From contig NC_091015.1 in the NCBI RefSeq assembly GCF_041296385.1, forward strand, positions 93,170,004 through 93,234,003: a DNA stretch of 64,000 nucleotides, given 5' to 3'. The DNA comes from Aphelocoma coerulescens. Taxonomy: Eukaryota; Chordata; Aves; Passeriformes; Corvidae. Below the pieces are notes generated by a model. That model did no database searches. It saw nothing but the letters and a program-made list of their open reading frames with translations, and was not told the DNA's origin. Positions 47,061 to 58,190 of this stretch are shown here, piece after piece. The position numbers and the translations under genes are program-made. Position 1 is the first letter of the stretch. Each line of letters opens with the position of its first letter.

Positions 47061-50000
47061 GCTTACACAAAACCTTTTAAGGGGATCTTATCTTTTTCTT
47101 TTAATTAAACAGCTAGGGTATCTTGACTTCAAATATTGATGATTTGAAATGAAAATGAGTAGCTGGGATATTACTGGTGCCTTTCAGCAGTCATCCTTGT
47201 TCCCACCAGGTAGCACAGCTTTTGTCCCTCTCATTAAGGAAAGCTACAAATCACTGCCCTTTTGATCACATCCTTGTCAAAAAAACAAATAAAATAAATT
47301 AAAACTCACTCTACTTCATGCTGCTCTTTCATTTTTAATGATAGTTTCATTTGGTACCTACCTCTTTTAGCTCACCAGAAGGACTACATGGTCTCTTTTA
47401 TTGCAATCTCAGTGCATTTCATTCTGCTCACTATCCATATTTGAGTATGGAAGATGGAAAAATCCCCCAATAATATTTTTCATGGTTTGAGCTAACTTGC
47501 TTAGCCCTTCCCTGATGCAATCCTCCAGGTTACTACTCACTGTAGACCTAATGAGAAAGAAGACTGCAGCATATTTTGGACAAGGGCAGCAGGGAACTTC
47601 TGTTAATACCCAACACTTCTTCAGGGGGGAAGAAGTGAGATTTTGAGGCTGACATCAACATCCACTGCACAATTAATGTGCCTGGAATTCTTGAAACAGT
47701 ATAAAAATAGATTCAAATGTAATTGTCTTCCCCCAAAAAAGGTTTTGTGTAAGTCTCCATCCAGTTTTTAATTCACCTTTTTTCTAGAATGTTGAGAGCA
47801 GAAAATGGAAAATGCTTGCCAAAACAAACTGAGTATATATTTGCCTCTCATAAAATGTGATATGGTTTGGATATGAGTTGAAGTAGAATTTCAAATAAGT
47901 TTCTAATACCAGGGTCTGCCCAGGCTTGTTCCATAAATCCATGTCCTATTAAGGCTGGTTGGGACTTCTCAAGAGAAAACATGAAACCCTAGGTCATGTT
48001 TAAGCAAAGATTACTCAATGACAACAACCCTCCCCAGAAATATACAGCCGACTAGGGATAAATTGGAGTCAGGCAAAACTTACCATCTTGAATTCAGATT
48101 CATTTTAGGGTTTATTCAATAGAGAAATGAGAGAATAGTTACTATGGCTGCTGAAAAGCTGACTTATATTGGAAAAAAGTTAAAAGGACTTGTCAGTGAA
48201 ATTTCAGGTACTTCTTTGACAGCACTCTGCTCTCTGTGATACCACCTCCCTGCAAAGAAAAACCAAACAGAAAAACAAATACAAAACCACCCCAAAAAAC
48301 CCAAAATAAATCCAACACACCAAATCCCCAATATGTTAACAATAGAAAGATTAATATTGGAAAATTTTTTCTAACAAAGTTTACTGCATGTTTGTTGAAA
48401 TTTTGCATCTGATGCTTTGTGTCCACTTCTCCTCTGTTGATGTAGTTGCACACCATAATACCATGTGTCCAGGAATATAGCATAACCTTCCCTCTTCCCA
48501 AGACATTCTAGTTCTACTGCTGTTGGAGACCTGACGCAGTTAAACTCTAATTCCCAAGAAATACTTCACAGCAAGTACTGAAAAGACTTTTTTTTTTTTT
48601 TAATATCCAGGTATTCACGTTTTCTGACAAAAGAAATATTTAATCTCTTGTAGTAAAGTGGGCTGCTATGACAGCAAACCCCACCTTTCTGCTAAAAGCA
48701 GTTCTGGAGGAAAACTTCAAATATGCTGCTAGCCAGAACTACACAAAATGGGAGCAAAAAAGAGTGTTAAGAACTGTAGTCTGATACACAGCATGTCATA
48801 GAGGATAATAATATAAAATTTGGCATTTAAATCCATTCAGGATTTAGGTATCTTTGTTACAGGCTGAAATCTACTCGCTGTAGCCTGCTAGCATAAATAG
48901 CAGTTGTTTTTGCCAAATACCATGTTACAGTCATTTGTGTTTTGGTCTAATTTTAGTGTATCTGCACCTAGAATTACTGGCATTTATTTCTGTTCTCTCT
49001 GTTGTTGAAGATGAGCAATATTTAATTTTAAGCTCCAAAGACAGTTGCCGTGTCAACAGATAAACTCCCAAACCCTCATATCTATTTGAAGCAGAATTCT
49101 TAGTGTGGCAGTGCTTAGAGAAATTAAAGGGAAATGTGGCATGCTCTGTACTGTTGAAAACAAGTTTTATTTAGATATTTCAAAATGGATTAAGCTGCCT
49201 ACTGCAAAGTTTCCATCTTTTAAAACCTGATATTTGGTTCATAAAAGAGAGTTTTGTACTTGGCTGGTTCTTTCTCTATAATGTATTCATCCAAATCATT
49301 AAACTTTCTTGGCTTCTCCAAAATAATTTTTGTCGATGCAAACACTGTTTTGGAAAACATTTGCAACTATTAATACAGGTTAAATTATAATGGCAACACC
49401 AACAGCAACAAAACCCTCCCGTGTCTGGAATTTTACCTGTAAATCAGACACAATTGACCAGATTTCCTTGCGGATGCCCAACTAATCTATGGATTAAAAG
49501 CTTGTGTATTAGCTAGTGTTTTAGTTAATTATAAATGTTTGTAAATTTTAGAAGTTGAATTGCATAGCTGTCTAAGAGCAGGACATGAGCTTGACTAGAT
49601 GGGTTCTTATGTCTCCTGGCACAATTAGGGTGTACATTGTTTTTACTTAGTTTTGATGTTGTCTGTCAAAATAGGAGAACTATATGAAAATGTTTAGAAT
49701 ATTAATTTTACACTGAATTAGAATACAAAAGGCTATGAAAACATTAGCTTCTTGAATTCCCTCTCAAAAAATAATTACATATTCCCCTGCTTCACCCCTT
49801 TCTGAACATCTGTAGCAATTTTTCCAGGAGTGTGTTGAGAGCAATAGTAGCTTTTACGAGATTCAGAAATGTTGTTAAGAAAAGCCAGATCATGTCCCAC
49901 CCATAAAATTTAAATTTCAAATTTTGATGCAACACGAGGTTATATCTCTTCTGTTGCAACCAGTAATCTTTTGTGCTTAATGGATTATGTGTTATTAAAG

Positions 50001-50116
50001 GAAGAAAGGAAGAAAACAAGGTAGATGAATGCTCAGCACCTCCTTTCAGAAAGGTGTTTTTCTTAGTGTAGCATCTCGCAGACCAGCTGTTTGCTTTCCT
50101 GCCCCTGTGTGAGGAG
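47061..50116. other. Non-coding stretch, no recognised feature
   Basis: AT-rich unique DNA up to the left target-site duplication of the endogenous retrovirus. A C/A-rich run lies near 48250-48320 and a T run near 48589-48602. No gene is visible. Confidence 0.6.
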
Positions 50117-50122
50117 GGTAAC
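50117..50122 (+). repeat. Left target-site duplication of the ERV (GGTAAC)
   Basis: GGTAAC directly precedes the TGTTG end of the left LTR and is repeated exactly at 52484-52489 after the CAACA end of the right LTR. A 6-bp duplication is the length made by alpha- and beta-retrovirus-like integrases. Confidence 0.9.
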
Positions 50123-50383
50123 TGTTGCAGCGGGGCCCGTGGAAAGAAATAGGGACCAATTCTTGATAGAAGTTTCAGAGATCTTTATTTTCCAGCCACA
50201 TGGCCAGGGGACTGCTGAAGAACTGAGCAATCACGGGACAACCAGGGTCCTCCCCGGGCAGGGGAACACAAAACAACTAAAGGGAACAGGATTGACCAGG
50301 GAGTAGGGAAACCCCATAGTCCATGCCTCTACTCCAGGGTCCTCTCCCCCCAGACCCCACGCCAGGAGGGAGGAACCCCAACA
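50123..50383 (-). repeat. 3' LTR of the ERV
   Basis: This 261-bp LTR is the 3' copy in the element's own sense. It shares nearly all of its sequence with 52205-52483, including the TTCAGAGATCTTTATTTTCC stretch. The polyadenylation signal is at 50184-50189 on the minus strand. It lacks about 30 bases of U5 present in the other LTR and carries an extra 11-12 bases (AGGGTCCTCTC-like) near 50330. Confidence 0.9.
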
Positions 50384-50400
50384 CTTCACCCTTTTGTTTT
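50384..50400 (-). other. Polypurine tract of the ERV
   Basis: On the sense (minus) strand AAAACAAAAGGGTGAAG lies directly against the TGTTGGGG start of the 3' LTR. Position and purine content fit the plus-strand primer of retroviral reverse transcription. Confidence 0.7.
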
Positions 50401-50657
50401 AACTAAAAGAGATGTAAAACTTAACATTGAAAACAACTGGATAAACATAAGATAACAAGAACAGTTTCAAAAGAAAACAAGCCACCCTCCTGAGTCTCTA
50501 AATGTCCAAACAGATTTTTTCTCTGGAACATCTTAGGGCTGGGAGGCTGGCAGAAGGGAGACAGGACTCTCTGAGCATGCTTTGTGGGGAAACTGAGGAA
50601 ACTGACCCTCTTTCATTTGTACCTGTTGGAACTCTAAACAACAATAGTTAATTTCTA
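50401..50657 (-). other. ERV 3' internal segment, no coding content recognised
   Basis: About 260 bp between the G tract and the polypurine tract. It has stops in all sense frames and no recognised motif. It may be the 3' untranslated part of the captured sequence or a viral remnant. Confidence 0.4.
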
Positions 50658-50672
50658 CCCCCCCCCCCCCCC
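50658..50672 (-). repeat. 15-bp C tract (G tract in ERV sense)
   Basis: An uninterrupted run of 15 C on the + strand sits directly after the stop of the cold-shock frame. Such runs are slippage-prone. Confidence 0.9.
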
Positions 50673-50673
50673 T

Positions 50674-51251
50674 TCATCCCCCACTCGGCATTGGAAAGGG
50701 ATTTTTGGGGAAACAGTTGGTAAAGGCATGGTTTTGTGAGGGAAACCATGGGTGGAAAAACAGGTAACAGGATATGGGATAAAAGGGAAAGGTAGGATTA
50801 GGAAAGGGAGACTGTATGAGTTGTTTATAATGGGGATATTGTCTGACATCACTATGATTTGCAACATATATACTGCCTTTCACAGAAACACCACCAGGCC
50901 CAGTAACATTTGCTGCTTGCGGGCCTTTCCTTCCTTGAATAATCTTAAACTCTACCATTTCTCCATCTCCTAAGCTTGGGATATATATTTTTGGGGTTAT
51001 TCTTCCTAATGGCAGTATGATGAACAAATATGTCTTCCTGGTTGTCACATCTTGTTATAAAACCATAATTTTGTTTAACATTATACCATTTTACTATTCC
51101 TAAAACCTTAGCTACGTTGATTTTTTTCTTTTTTCTGTGTCGCTACTGTTTTCTGTTTCGCTGTGGTTTTGCTTTCACTTTCGTTTCCGCTCACTCCCAC
51201 GTTGGAGCTGCCGGAGCTGCCAGGGCTGCCGGGGCCGTCGGGGCTGCTCAT
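50674..51251 (-). pseudogene. Captured Y-box (YBX-type) cold-shock domain gene, frameshifted
   Basis: On the ERV sense strand a start codon at 51251 opens a Gly/Ser/Pro-rich N-terminus (MSSPDGPGSPGSSGSSN) and then a lysine-rich segment. The cold-shock domain covers about 51122-50875. RNP1 is present as NYGFITR and RNP2 as DIFVHHTAI, followed by [24 protein letters not shown] and a YBX1-like QYPHYK. These are the nucleic-acid-binding residues of vertebrate YBX1/2/3. The sequence sits in three frames. The first frame ends at TAA 51110-51108 after a shift in an A-rich run near 51125, and a second shift lies in an AT repeat near 51000. The Arg-rich basic/acidic C-terminal domain of YBX proteins is missing and replaced by a Pro/Phe-rich end that stops at 50674. 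As it stands it cannot encode an intact domain. A processed YBX pseudogene is the alternative, but the flanking LTRs, polypurine tract and gag favour capture. Confidence 0.85.
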
Positions 51252-52063
51252 GCCTGCGCGCTCTCACTGTGGAGTCTCGACTTCTCGGGGTTGCATTCAG
51301 GGCCGCGTAGGCTGGGCTGGGCTGGGCTGTGCCACTCAGCTCCTTGCGTGTTGCCGCTGCCTCTGCTCACAGCTGCGCTGCTGCTGCCTGGCATCACGCC
51401 CACGTCTTGGCCAGGCCCCTGCACGGCAGCCCTGCCGTGCTCTGCAAACGACTCTGTTCCAGCGTGCACTTCGGCTGTGCGTGGCTCCCCTCCACCGCCA
51501 TAGCTGCCAGCCGCTGCCCGTGCGCTGCCCCTCTTGGCTGGGAGTTCACGGGGCTTGCTCCACCATGCACTGCGCCGGGCCAGGCGGGCACCGCCGGGTC
51601 TGCTCCATTGCGCCGCTCCCGCCGCGCCTGGCTCCACTACCAACACCACAGCTTGCGCCGGCTTGTCTGCGCACGGGAACTGCCTCGCTGCCACCCGCAG
51701 AGCACTCGGTGCACGTGGCCGAGGCCACGCGGTCCCTGAGGCACGTTTTCCTCTGCAAGGACACAGCTGATATTGTTCAACAGTCTCTGTAATTAGGTAA
51801 TATTCACGGAAATATTCCTCCATCGGCATATATTTTGACTCAGAAATTAACTGTGTCCAAACATTCTTCCAAAAGTCTTTGGTAAGAATCAAGTCCCAAG
51901 AAATGTAGAAAAAGTTTTTAAACAACCATGCTAGGAAGTGTTTCAGTTCTTTTTGAGCTTGAATTAAGCTAAAATTTACATATCGCTGTTCAAGAATCTT
52001 TTCAAGATAAATGTCCCTTTGTGGCTTGGACAGCCATGAGTCCTGCCATGGTTCCTCCTTAGT
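51248..52063 (-). pseudogene. gag matrix remnant fused to a CpG-rich open frame (ERV)
   Basis: A 271-codon frame without internal stops runs from 52063 to the TGA at 51250-51248 in ERV sense. Its first about 90 codons resemble a betaretrovirus-type matrix protein: a helical segment (LIQAQKELKHFLAWLF) followed by a W-containing segment (KDFWKNVWTQL). From about 51780 the composition turns to a CpG-rich, Ala/Gly/Pro/Arg-rich sequence unlike gag. No clear start codon precedes it in this frame; an ATG in good context (ACCATGG) near 52050 is in another frame and soon stops. The TGA overlaps the ATG of the Y-box frame (ATGA). The CpG-rich part may be the 5' end of the captured host transcript. The remnant is not a functional gag gene. 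Confidence 0.6.
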
Positions 52064-52204
52064 TTATGGAACAGCAAGATAAAAGGAAGAAGAGAGATCC
52101 AGAAAGTTTCTTTACTCACGAACTTTTGGGGATCTTCAAAATCTTGATTATTTCAGAGTCGCTGACTCCAGGGAATGGTAATGTTGCCCGTGTTCTCTAC
52201 CATT
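52064..52204 (-). other. ERV leader with candidate primer-binding site
   Basis: About 140 bp lie between the 5' LTR and the gag-like frame. Two bases inside the LTR edge, sense TGGTAGAGAACACGGGC occupies the place of a tRNA primer-binding site, beginning with the expected TGG. I cannot assign the tRNA. Confidence 0.4.
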
Positions 52205-52483
52205 TGTTGCAGTGGGGATTTCTGCAACATGTATAGACAGTGATGCCCGTGGGAAGAAATAGGGACTGATTCTTGATAGAAGTTTCAGAGATCTTTATTT
52301 TCCAGCCACTTGGTCAGGGGACTGCTGAAGAACTGAGCAATCACGGGACAACCAGGGTCCTCCCCGGGCAGGGGAACACAAAACAACCAATGGGGAACAA
52401 GATTGACCAAGGAGTAGGGAAACCCCGTAGGCCATGCCTCTACTCCCCCCAGACCCCATACCAGGGGGGGAGGAACCCCAACA
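52205..52483 (-). repeat. 5' LTR of the ERV
   Basis: This 279-bp LTR is the 5' copy in the element's own sense, with AATAAA at 52294-52299 on the minus strand and ends TGTTG/CAACA. It differs from the other LTR at roughly a dozen positions plus two larger indels. I see no obvious TATA box. Confidence 0.9.
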
Positions 52484-52489
52484 GGTAAC
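52484..52489 (+). repeat. Right target-site duplication of the ERV (GGTAAC)
   Basis: An exact copy of the hexamer at 50117-50122. It fixes the right edge of the element. Confidence 0.9.
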
Positions 52490-52995
52490 ATCACTTGGAG
52501 GCTTGGATCTCCACGTGGATACTGGAGCTCAGGGCAGCAAGCTGGGCTTAAGTGGCTGCTGCTAGTGTCATGGTAGCTGGTCCCCAGGTGCAGCCAAATG
52601 GTCTGCATTCTTCCCACTGACTGCCAGCAAGGGCATCACGTTGCTGTCCTGGCTGTTTTGGCTCGCCACTATCAGCTGGTTCCATTGCTGCAGCTCTGCA
52701 ACAAGCACAGAGATGATGTTAAAGACTGACAGCCCTCTCTTAGGTGCAGAAGACTTGCAAGCAGATCCTCTTGCTTCACACCTTTCAGCAAATTCCCAGA
52801 CAAATTCTCCTTTCCTTATTCTATTCTCATACAAGAACCCATGTGGGAAGCCGCTGCCAGACACCAGTGTGACTGCTCCTCCTGCCACACATGCACAGCT
52901 GGCAGGGCCAGGCCCTACTGTGCAGCTGCAAATCACAAGAATTTCCCTCCTTAGGACAGGCTTCCTGTTTTGAAAGAAATTTTTCTCTAGCATAA
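52490..52995. other. GC-richer block next to the ERV, with open frames on both strands
   Basis: About 500 bp downstream of the ERV integration site stand out in GC content. A 141-codon frame on the minus strand (52568-52993) and a 110-codon frame on the + strand (52641-52973) overlap. The minus-strand product (segments such as RKGEFVWEFAERC and ISVLVAELQQWNQL) is not recognised. Either may be chance or a decayed exon or repeat. Confidence 0.3.
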
Positions 52996-55900
52996 TAAAA
53001 TTATGTAAGAGTCAAGGCCAGCCATTAGTCCATTTCTGTTCCTTTTTTTTTTGTTTTCCATCATATGTCATAAAAGCAATTTACTTCCTTTTTTGGTTTC
53101 CTCTTCTGAGAAATCTTTGGGTAGATGGAAGGAAAAGATGATTCAGGTCTCCATTACCCTGTTTACAATTAGTGTCTTCTGCTTAAATAATAGATCAATT
53201 CCACCATCTATTATAGAAGTCAAAAGACAAAGCACTTTTTAGTTTCAATCACAGACTTGATACTTGTGTCTTGGGCAAAGACACAAGCAGGGGAATGACT
53301 AGATTTTGATTCTGTAGATAATCAGGGCAAGGAAGTTCTCCTCTGAGGGGAAATGCAGATTATGAAGAAAAGTAATTCTTCTCAGAGAGAACTATTTTCC
53401 ACATGCAAAATATTTGAAGGCCACATCAATTTTGCCCGCTGTTTTCTTTTTTTTCTTCCCAACAGTTTGCACCTATCTGAGATTACTCCTCATGCACTGG
53501 GCAACAAAATTGATTTGGTTATGGTAGGAAATAAAGTGAGAACAAAAGGGAAGCATCAGCTTTTGATCTCTCTTGCACTCAAAAATATTTAATCTTTCTC
53601 CAAGCAACATGAAGAATTTCTACAGCTTCTGAGGACCCTAGCACACCTGATGGGAACCTGTCAATACATTGCTCCTGATAAAGTGCAAACTTATAAAGTG
53701 ATGTGACAGAATGTATACTGTAAATTTCTGCCTTTTGAAGGCAGCTGGACGTAACATTTGTTCAGACTGTGAATTTTTTTTCCTTTTTCTACTCCCCTGG
53801 ATGAAAAGAAATTGTTGACAGCTACTGTGGGGTGAGTTGTCGAAGGAGAAATTGGAATAGAGGAAGAGAAAGGCAAAGACTGAGTGCAAAGGATTTAATT
53901 AAGAAGTATATCCAGTCTTTTTCACTGAGTAAGCTTTTGGAAGTCATGAAGATTCTGTATAGGAAAACAGCAAGCTGCTTTAAGACTGAAGGAGGTCTAA
54001 AGGGGAATTTTACCTAATTGAAACACTTTTCAGCTTCTCTGAGAGGATAAATTATGAAGAAATCAATGAAGAATACAGAGAGTGAAGCAGCTTTGACCAG
54101 CATGACATTGACAGCATGCCTTAATAAAAGCAGAGATGTGTTCTCTTTTTATTTGTCAAAATTAGGCACTGCATCTCCATAAAACCGCTCTAATACTTCG
54201 GCTGTCTGAGACGTCACTTATTGAATGTGCCTCTGTGTATGAAGAACTGCAGCTGAGCAGTTTTAGGGAGTTTTTCTTTGCCAGCCAAATTTGTAGGCAG
54301 GTGGTAGTGATTGGCCTGGAAATTATATTCTCCTTATTTCTCAGTATTTAAATCCGAATAAAAACAAATTTGTTTTCTTTTCTTTGTGCTGGTCTACAGC
54401 TAACATTTTCACACCCACACAAGTAATAATATCCTTTTAACAATATCATCAGTAACAATATCATCATAAAAATATTGGATAAAATAGTTAAAAACAGAAT
54501 CAGCATGCATTATAAAAAGCTTTGAGAAAATAAAAAAGTAACAGTTTAGAACAACCAAATTCTTGTATATCTGGAAAGATAAACAGAGTCTAAAACAAAA
54601 GAAGAGCAGGTAACATCTATTTTATTCTTGCTAACATAGTTTTCTTGAGTCAATCAGGGCAAGATGTTATACATCCAATAATGTGTAAAGAAAAATTTTA
54701 AATTGAGCTATACACAATTATTTTATTTTTTCAGGCTCATCTTGATAAAGTTAGAAAGTATAAAAACAATGATAAGCTAATAGAGGTTTAAGGTTGACAT
54801 ATTTCCATGACGTAAATGGGGTTTATGAAGATAATCATGAACATGCTACTTTATCTTTTCTCTGTCTCTCTCTCCTCCCTTTCTTTGTCCCTCTGATTTC
54901 TCCCATCTCCAATAATCTACTGTTTTGCTACCTACATCCTATCCCAAATTCCCTGTTGATATATCTGGCTTTTTTTCTCTTTCCATAAATTCTCCTTCCA
55001 CTTACTGAGATTTTGTCTATTCTTTTCAACCAATTTCCTCCTCCTCAGGCTGGATTACCACTAAAATAAAAGCCTAACGTAGAAGAAAAAAAAAATATCC
55101 ACTGTACCCTAAAAGATTCTGTGAGCTTCTAAAGCTATGTTTGAAAGGGTTTGGTTGCTGTTGTTCATGTGGCATACACCTTTGAACTAGCTTAGCTGCT
55201 CAGAATAATCTCTAACCATGTCACTTTAATCTTTGTTACTTTTTTCTCCTCCTCAAAACCTTTCTATGCCTATTGCTTGTTATTACACACTGTTTTCTCC
55301 CTTTGAAATGCTTTTAATTAACTGGGCCATCATAAGATTTCCTCCTTGAAGCTGATGCCAGGAGGCATTAGTGGGCAGTACTAGGGGGGATGAAATACTT
55401 GGGAATGTACCAGTAAGAGATGGTATAATCAGATTATTGTTTCACTTTGTCATCAGATTTCTGACCAATGTAGAGTGCTACACCAAATATGGAGAGACCT
55501 GTGTGACAGAACCATGCATGTGGTGAGAGACTATGGTGTTTATTACAGGCATCTTTGGATCCTTGTAACTGAGTTTAAGACATATGCAATTGAAATTGCA
55601 TCAATGTATGCTTTGTTCATGACATCTGTATTCTCAGAAAAAATTCCTAAGAGTTTTTTGAGGAATCACTTTAGGGGTAATGAGGCTCTTTGCTCCTGAT
55701 TAGATAGTTAGTGTGACCCAGTTATTAGTAGAACAATTACATTGTGTTAAGAGAAAAACACGCATATATACATATAAATATGAAATTTCAAAAACTGTAT
55801 TCCTTTTGAAATTCTCATTTGGAAGATGCCTTTGAAGAATTCAGTTCAACATGTGAATGAATTCTTTTCTTTAAAGAAATCCTGATCATTCTAGCTGCAT

Positions 55901-58190
55901 ACCATGCTCATTTTAAAGTTTTATCCTTCTGTTTAAAATGAATTTAGCTAAATTGGTGTTCTGGAGTCAGGGCTAAACAACTACATAATTGGACCAATGG
56001 TCAATGCTTCATTTTTCCAGTATAGGAGCTAATATCACCGAGCAGCTATGTATTTTTATTTGCAACAGAGTAAACAGAATTCTTGTGTGATTTCAGACAG
56101 CCTGAACAAACAACATCAATTCTCACAGGTTTTCTGATGTTCAGCAGTTCCTTAACAAATTCCATCATCAGTATGCAAGGAATAAACTTAAATGGAAGAG
56201 ATTACTCGCAAGGTAATGCCCTCTCTGAGTAGCATTTTGCACCCTTTCATTAAAAGTGGCAGAATATGTCCCTAAACTTACCTGCAATTTTTCACTCTAC
56301 TTTTTTTTTTGCAGTCTGTTGTCTTGATAGATTTTTCATATTTCACCTTCATTTGCTTAACTGGATGTCCATGTTCCAAGGCTCTGCTTATATTTTATAT
56401 AACACTATGTACTTCATTGTGGTTTTCCTTTCATATTTCAGGCACACAGCTGTGTTGTCACTTCACTGAAAGAAAACAATTTTGCTTTTCTTTGTATAGC
56501 TTCCTTTAGTTTAAAACCCTTTTCTGTTTTTTTCTCCATAGTAAATTTCAAGCATTGAATTTTTAATACTTAAAAAAAGAAATTGAGGTGAAACAATACA
56601 GGGAAAATTATAAGTAATAAGAGATTGCTCAGAATAAAAGGTCCTGGAAATTTTTATGCCTTTTTTTTAAAATGGAAATATTCTATTTCATCCCTTCTCA
56701 AGATAGCATTTATTTTGAATATATAAGCAATGTTTGGAGAAAATACAAATAAGCTCCTTGTATAAGTGTAAGTAACTTAAAAACACCTTTAAAAATGTAT
56801 TATGTGTCAGTACTTTGTTTGCCCTGCATCAATGTGATAGAATATCAAAGACATTTAAAATAACCTTTATCATTAATATTTGCTACAAGTTTGAAACAAA
56901 GATAAATTTATATGGGGATACCTAGGTGCTACAATGGCAAACAGGCAATACATGTTCAACTTTTCTCATTTGTGGGCTCCTTAAAAAAATTTCCACTTCA
57001 TCTTGGTGAAGCATTTAGGTTTATTTGTGACATGACATATTTCAGGCTACTAGCAACCGATCGGTGGGGCTTGTGCTGAGAAGGATGTTCGGTTAACATT
57101 TGCAGAGTACTTATGTGAAAGGCCACAAACTCCAGTGGTCTGCAGATCACAATTTTGAGAACCACAGATACTTGGCTATAGTCTGGGCCAGGGCAAAACT
57201 CAGGTGTATTTTAAACAGGCTTTTTGTGCCATCATCATTAAAGCGTTCAGTTACCTCTAATTTGTGATGAAGCTCTCTCAGCGACAATACCACAGTCAGA
57301 TGATGAGGGTTGGCCACATGCACCAGAAGTTCTGGGAAATTGTTTCTTCCAGCAATCCCAAATATTTAAAGACTCCATTTGAATATTTGCCACTCCTTCC
57401 ACAGCTCTCCAAGCCAGGAACTTAAACCAAAGTGCAGACCTTGGCTGCCTGCTTTGTGCTGCTCTGCCAAGGTTTGCAGATGACTTCTTCTGTGCCTGTC
57501 CCCATGCCGGTAAGGTGAAGCCAGGATGCGAGTGCCATCTCATAAGGAAGAGGCATGCATGACAGGAAAGGAGGGAGAGAAGTGGAAGCAGCTGCTTCAG
57601 GGCGTGGAAAAGCCTCTTCCAGGACTCAGTTATCTGCTCCCTCCTAGTTCTGCCAAAGTCATCACATTCTTGCAGGCTTTGCAGTGCACTGCTGCTGCAA
57701 AAAATCCAGCCTTGAGTGTTTGAACCACCAACATAATTTAAACTAAATGTAGCAGCCTTATCATCAGTCTTTTATTGTCAGACTCAGAAATACACTTCAG
57801 TAGTGTTTGGACTTCTTTTTTACTGTTAAAGAATAACATTAATAACATGTTAATTTTTTCCTCTGATGAAGAAATACTATGGAAAAACAGGAAGATAAAA
57901 GGGAGCAACTATTTGTGTGGGCATGTGGAAGTATCTAGGTGTTAGAATTTTCTAAAATCAGCACTTTAAATCCAGGGAAATCTGAATTTAGGGTTTGCTG
58001 GAAGCAAATCTTCTTAAGTTAAAATGAATAGCATACACACAACCTTTCTTCTGGCTTATACTGCCATCACGAGTGTGGGGTGCCGGGGGAGGAAGAATGC
58101 AAATGCCAATCTCGAGACTTTAAAAGTCTAATTTAATACCTTGAGCAATGCTTTAATCACAGTTATACATGGATCATAACCTATAAAATT
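52996..58190. other. Non-coding stretch, no recognised feature
   Basis: AT-rich unique DNA. A small pyrimidine-rich stretch lies near 54850-55040. Open frames are all under 100 codons and unrecognised. I see no RNA genes or conserved repeats. Confidence 0.55.

Larger units (their letters stand above)
50123..52483 (-). mobile_element. Defective endogenous retrovirus carrying a Y-box cold-shock domain
   Basis: This 2,361-bp element has an LTR at each end, exact GGTAAC duplications on both sides and inverted ends TGTTG...CAACA. Polyadenylation signals (AATAAA) in both LTRs lie on the minus strand, so its sense runs from 52483 to 50123. In sense order it holds the 5' LTR, a leader, a gag matrix-like remnant, a CpG-rich block, a cold-shock domain of the YBX family, a Pro/Phe-rich end, a G tract, a polypurine tract and the 3' LTR. 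I find no trace of protease, pol or env. This is the layout of a transducing retrovirus, in which a host gene replaces viral genes. The 6-bp duplication and matrix-like sequence suggest a class II (ERVK-like) avian family. The LTRs differ at roughly a dozen sites plus indels, so the insertion is not recent. Confidence 0.85.

Noticed and set aside
50091..50306. Matching + strand frames in the two LTRs (also 52273-52488)
   Set aside because: These are translations of the LTR in antisense, duplicated because the LTR is duplicated.
51163..51792. 209-codon open frame on the + strand across the CpG-rich block, plus other + strand frames there
   Set aside because: It is antisense to the ERV and explained by high GC content lowering stop-codon frequency; no homology is seen.
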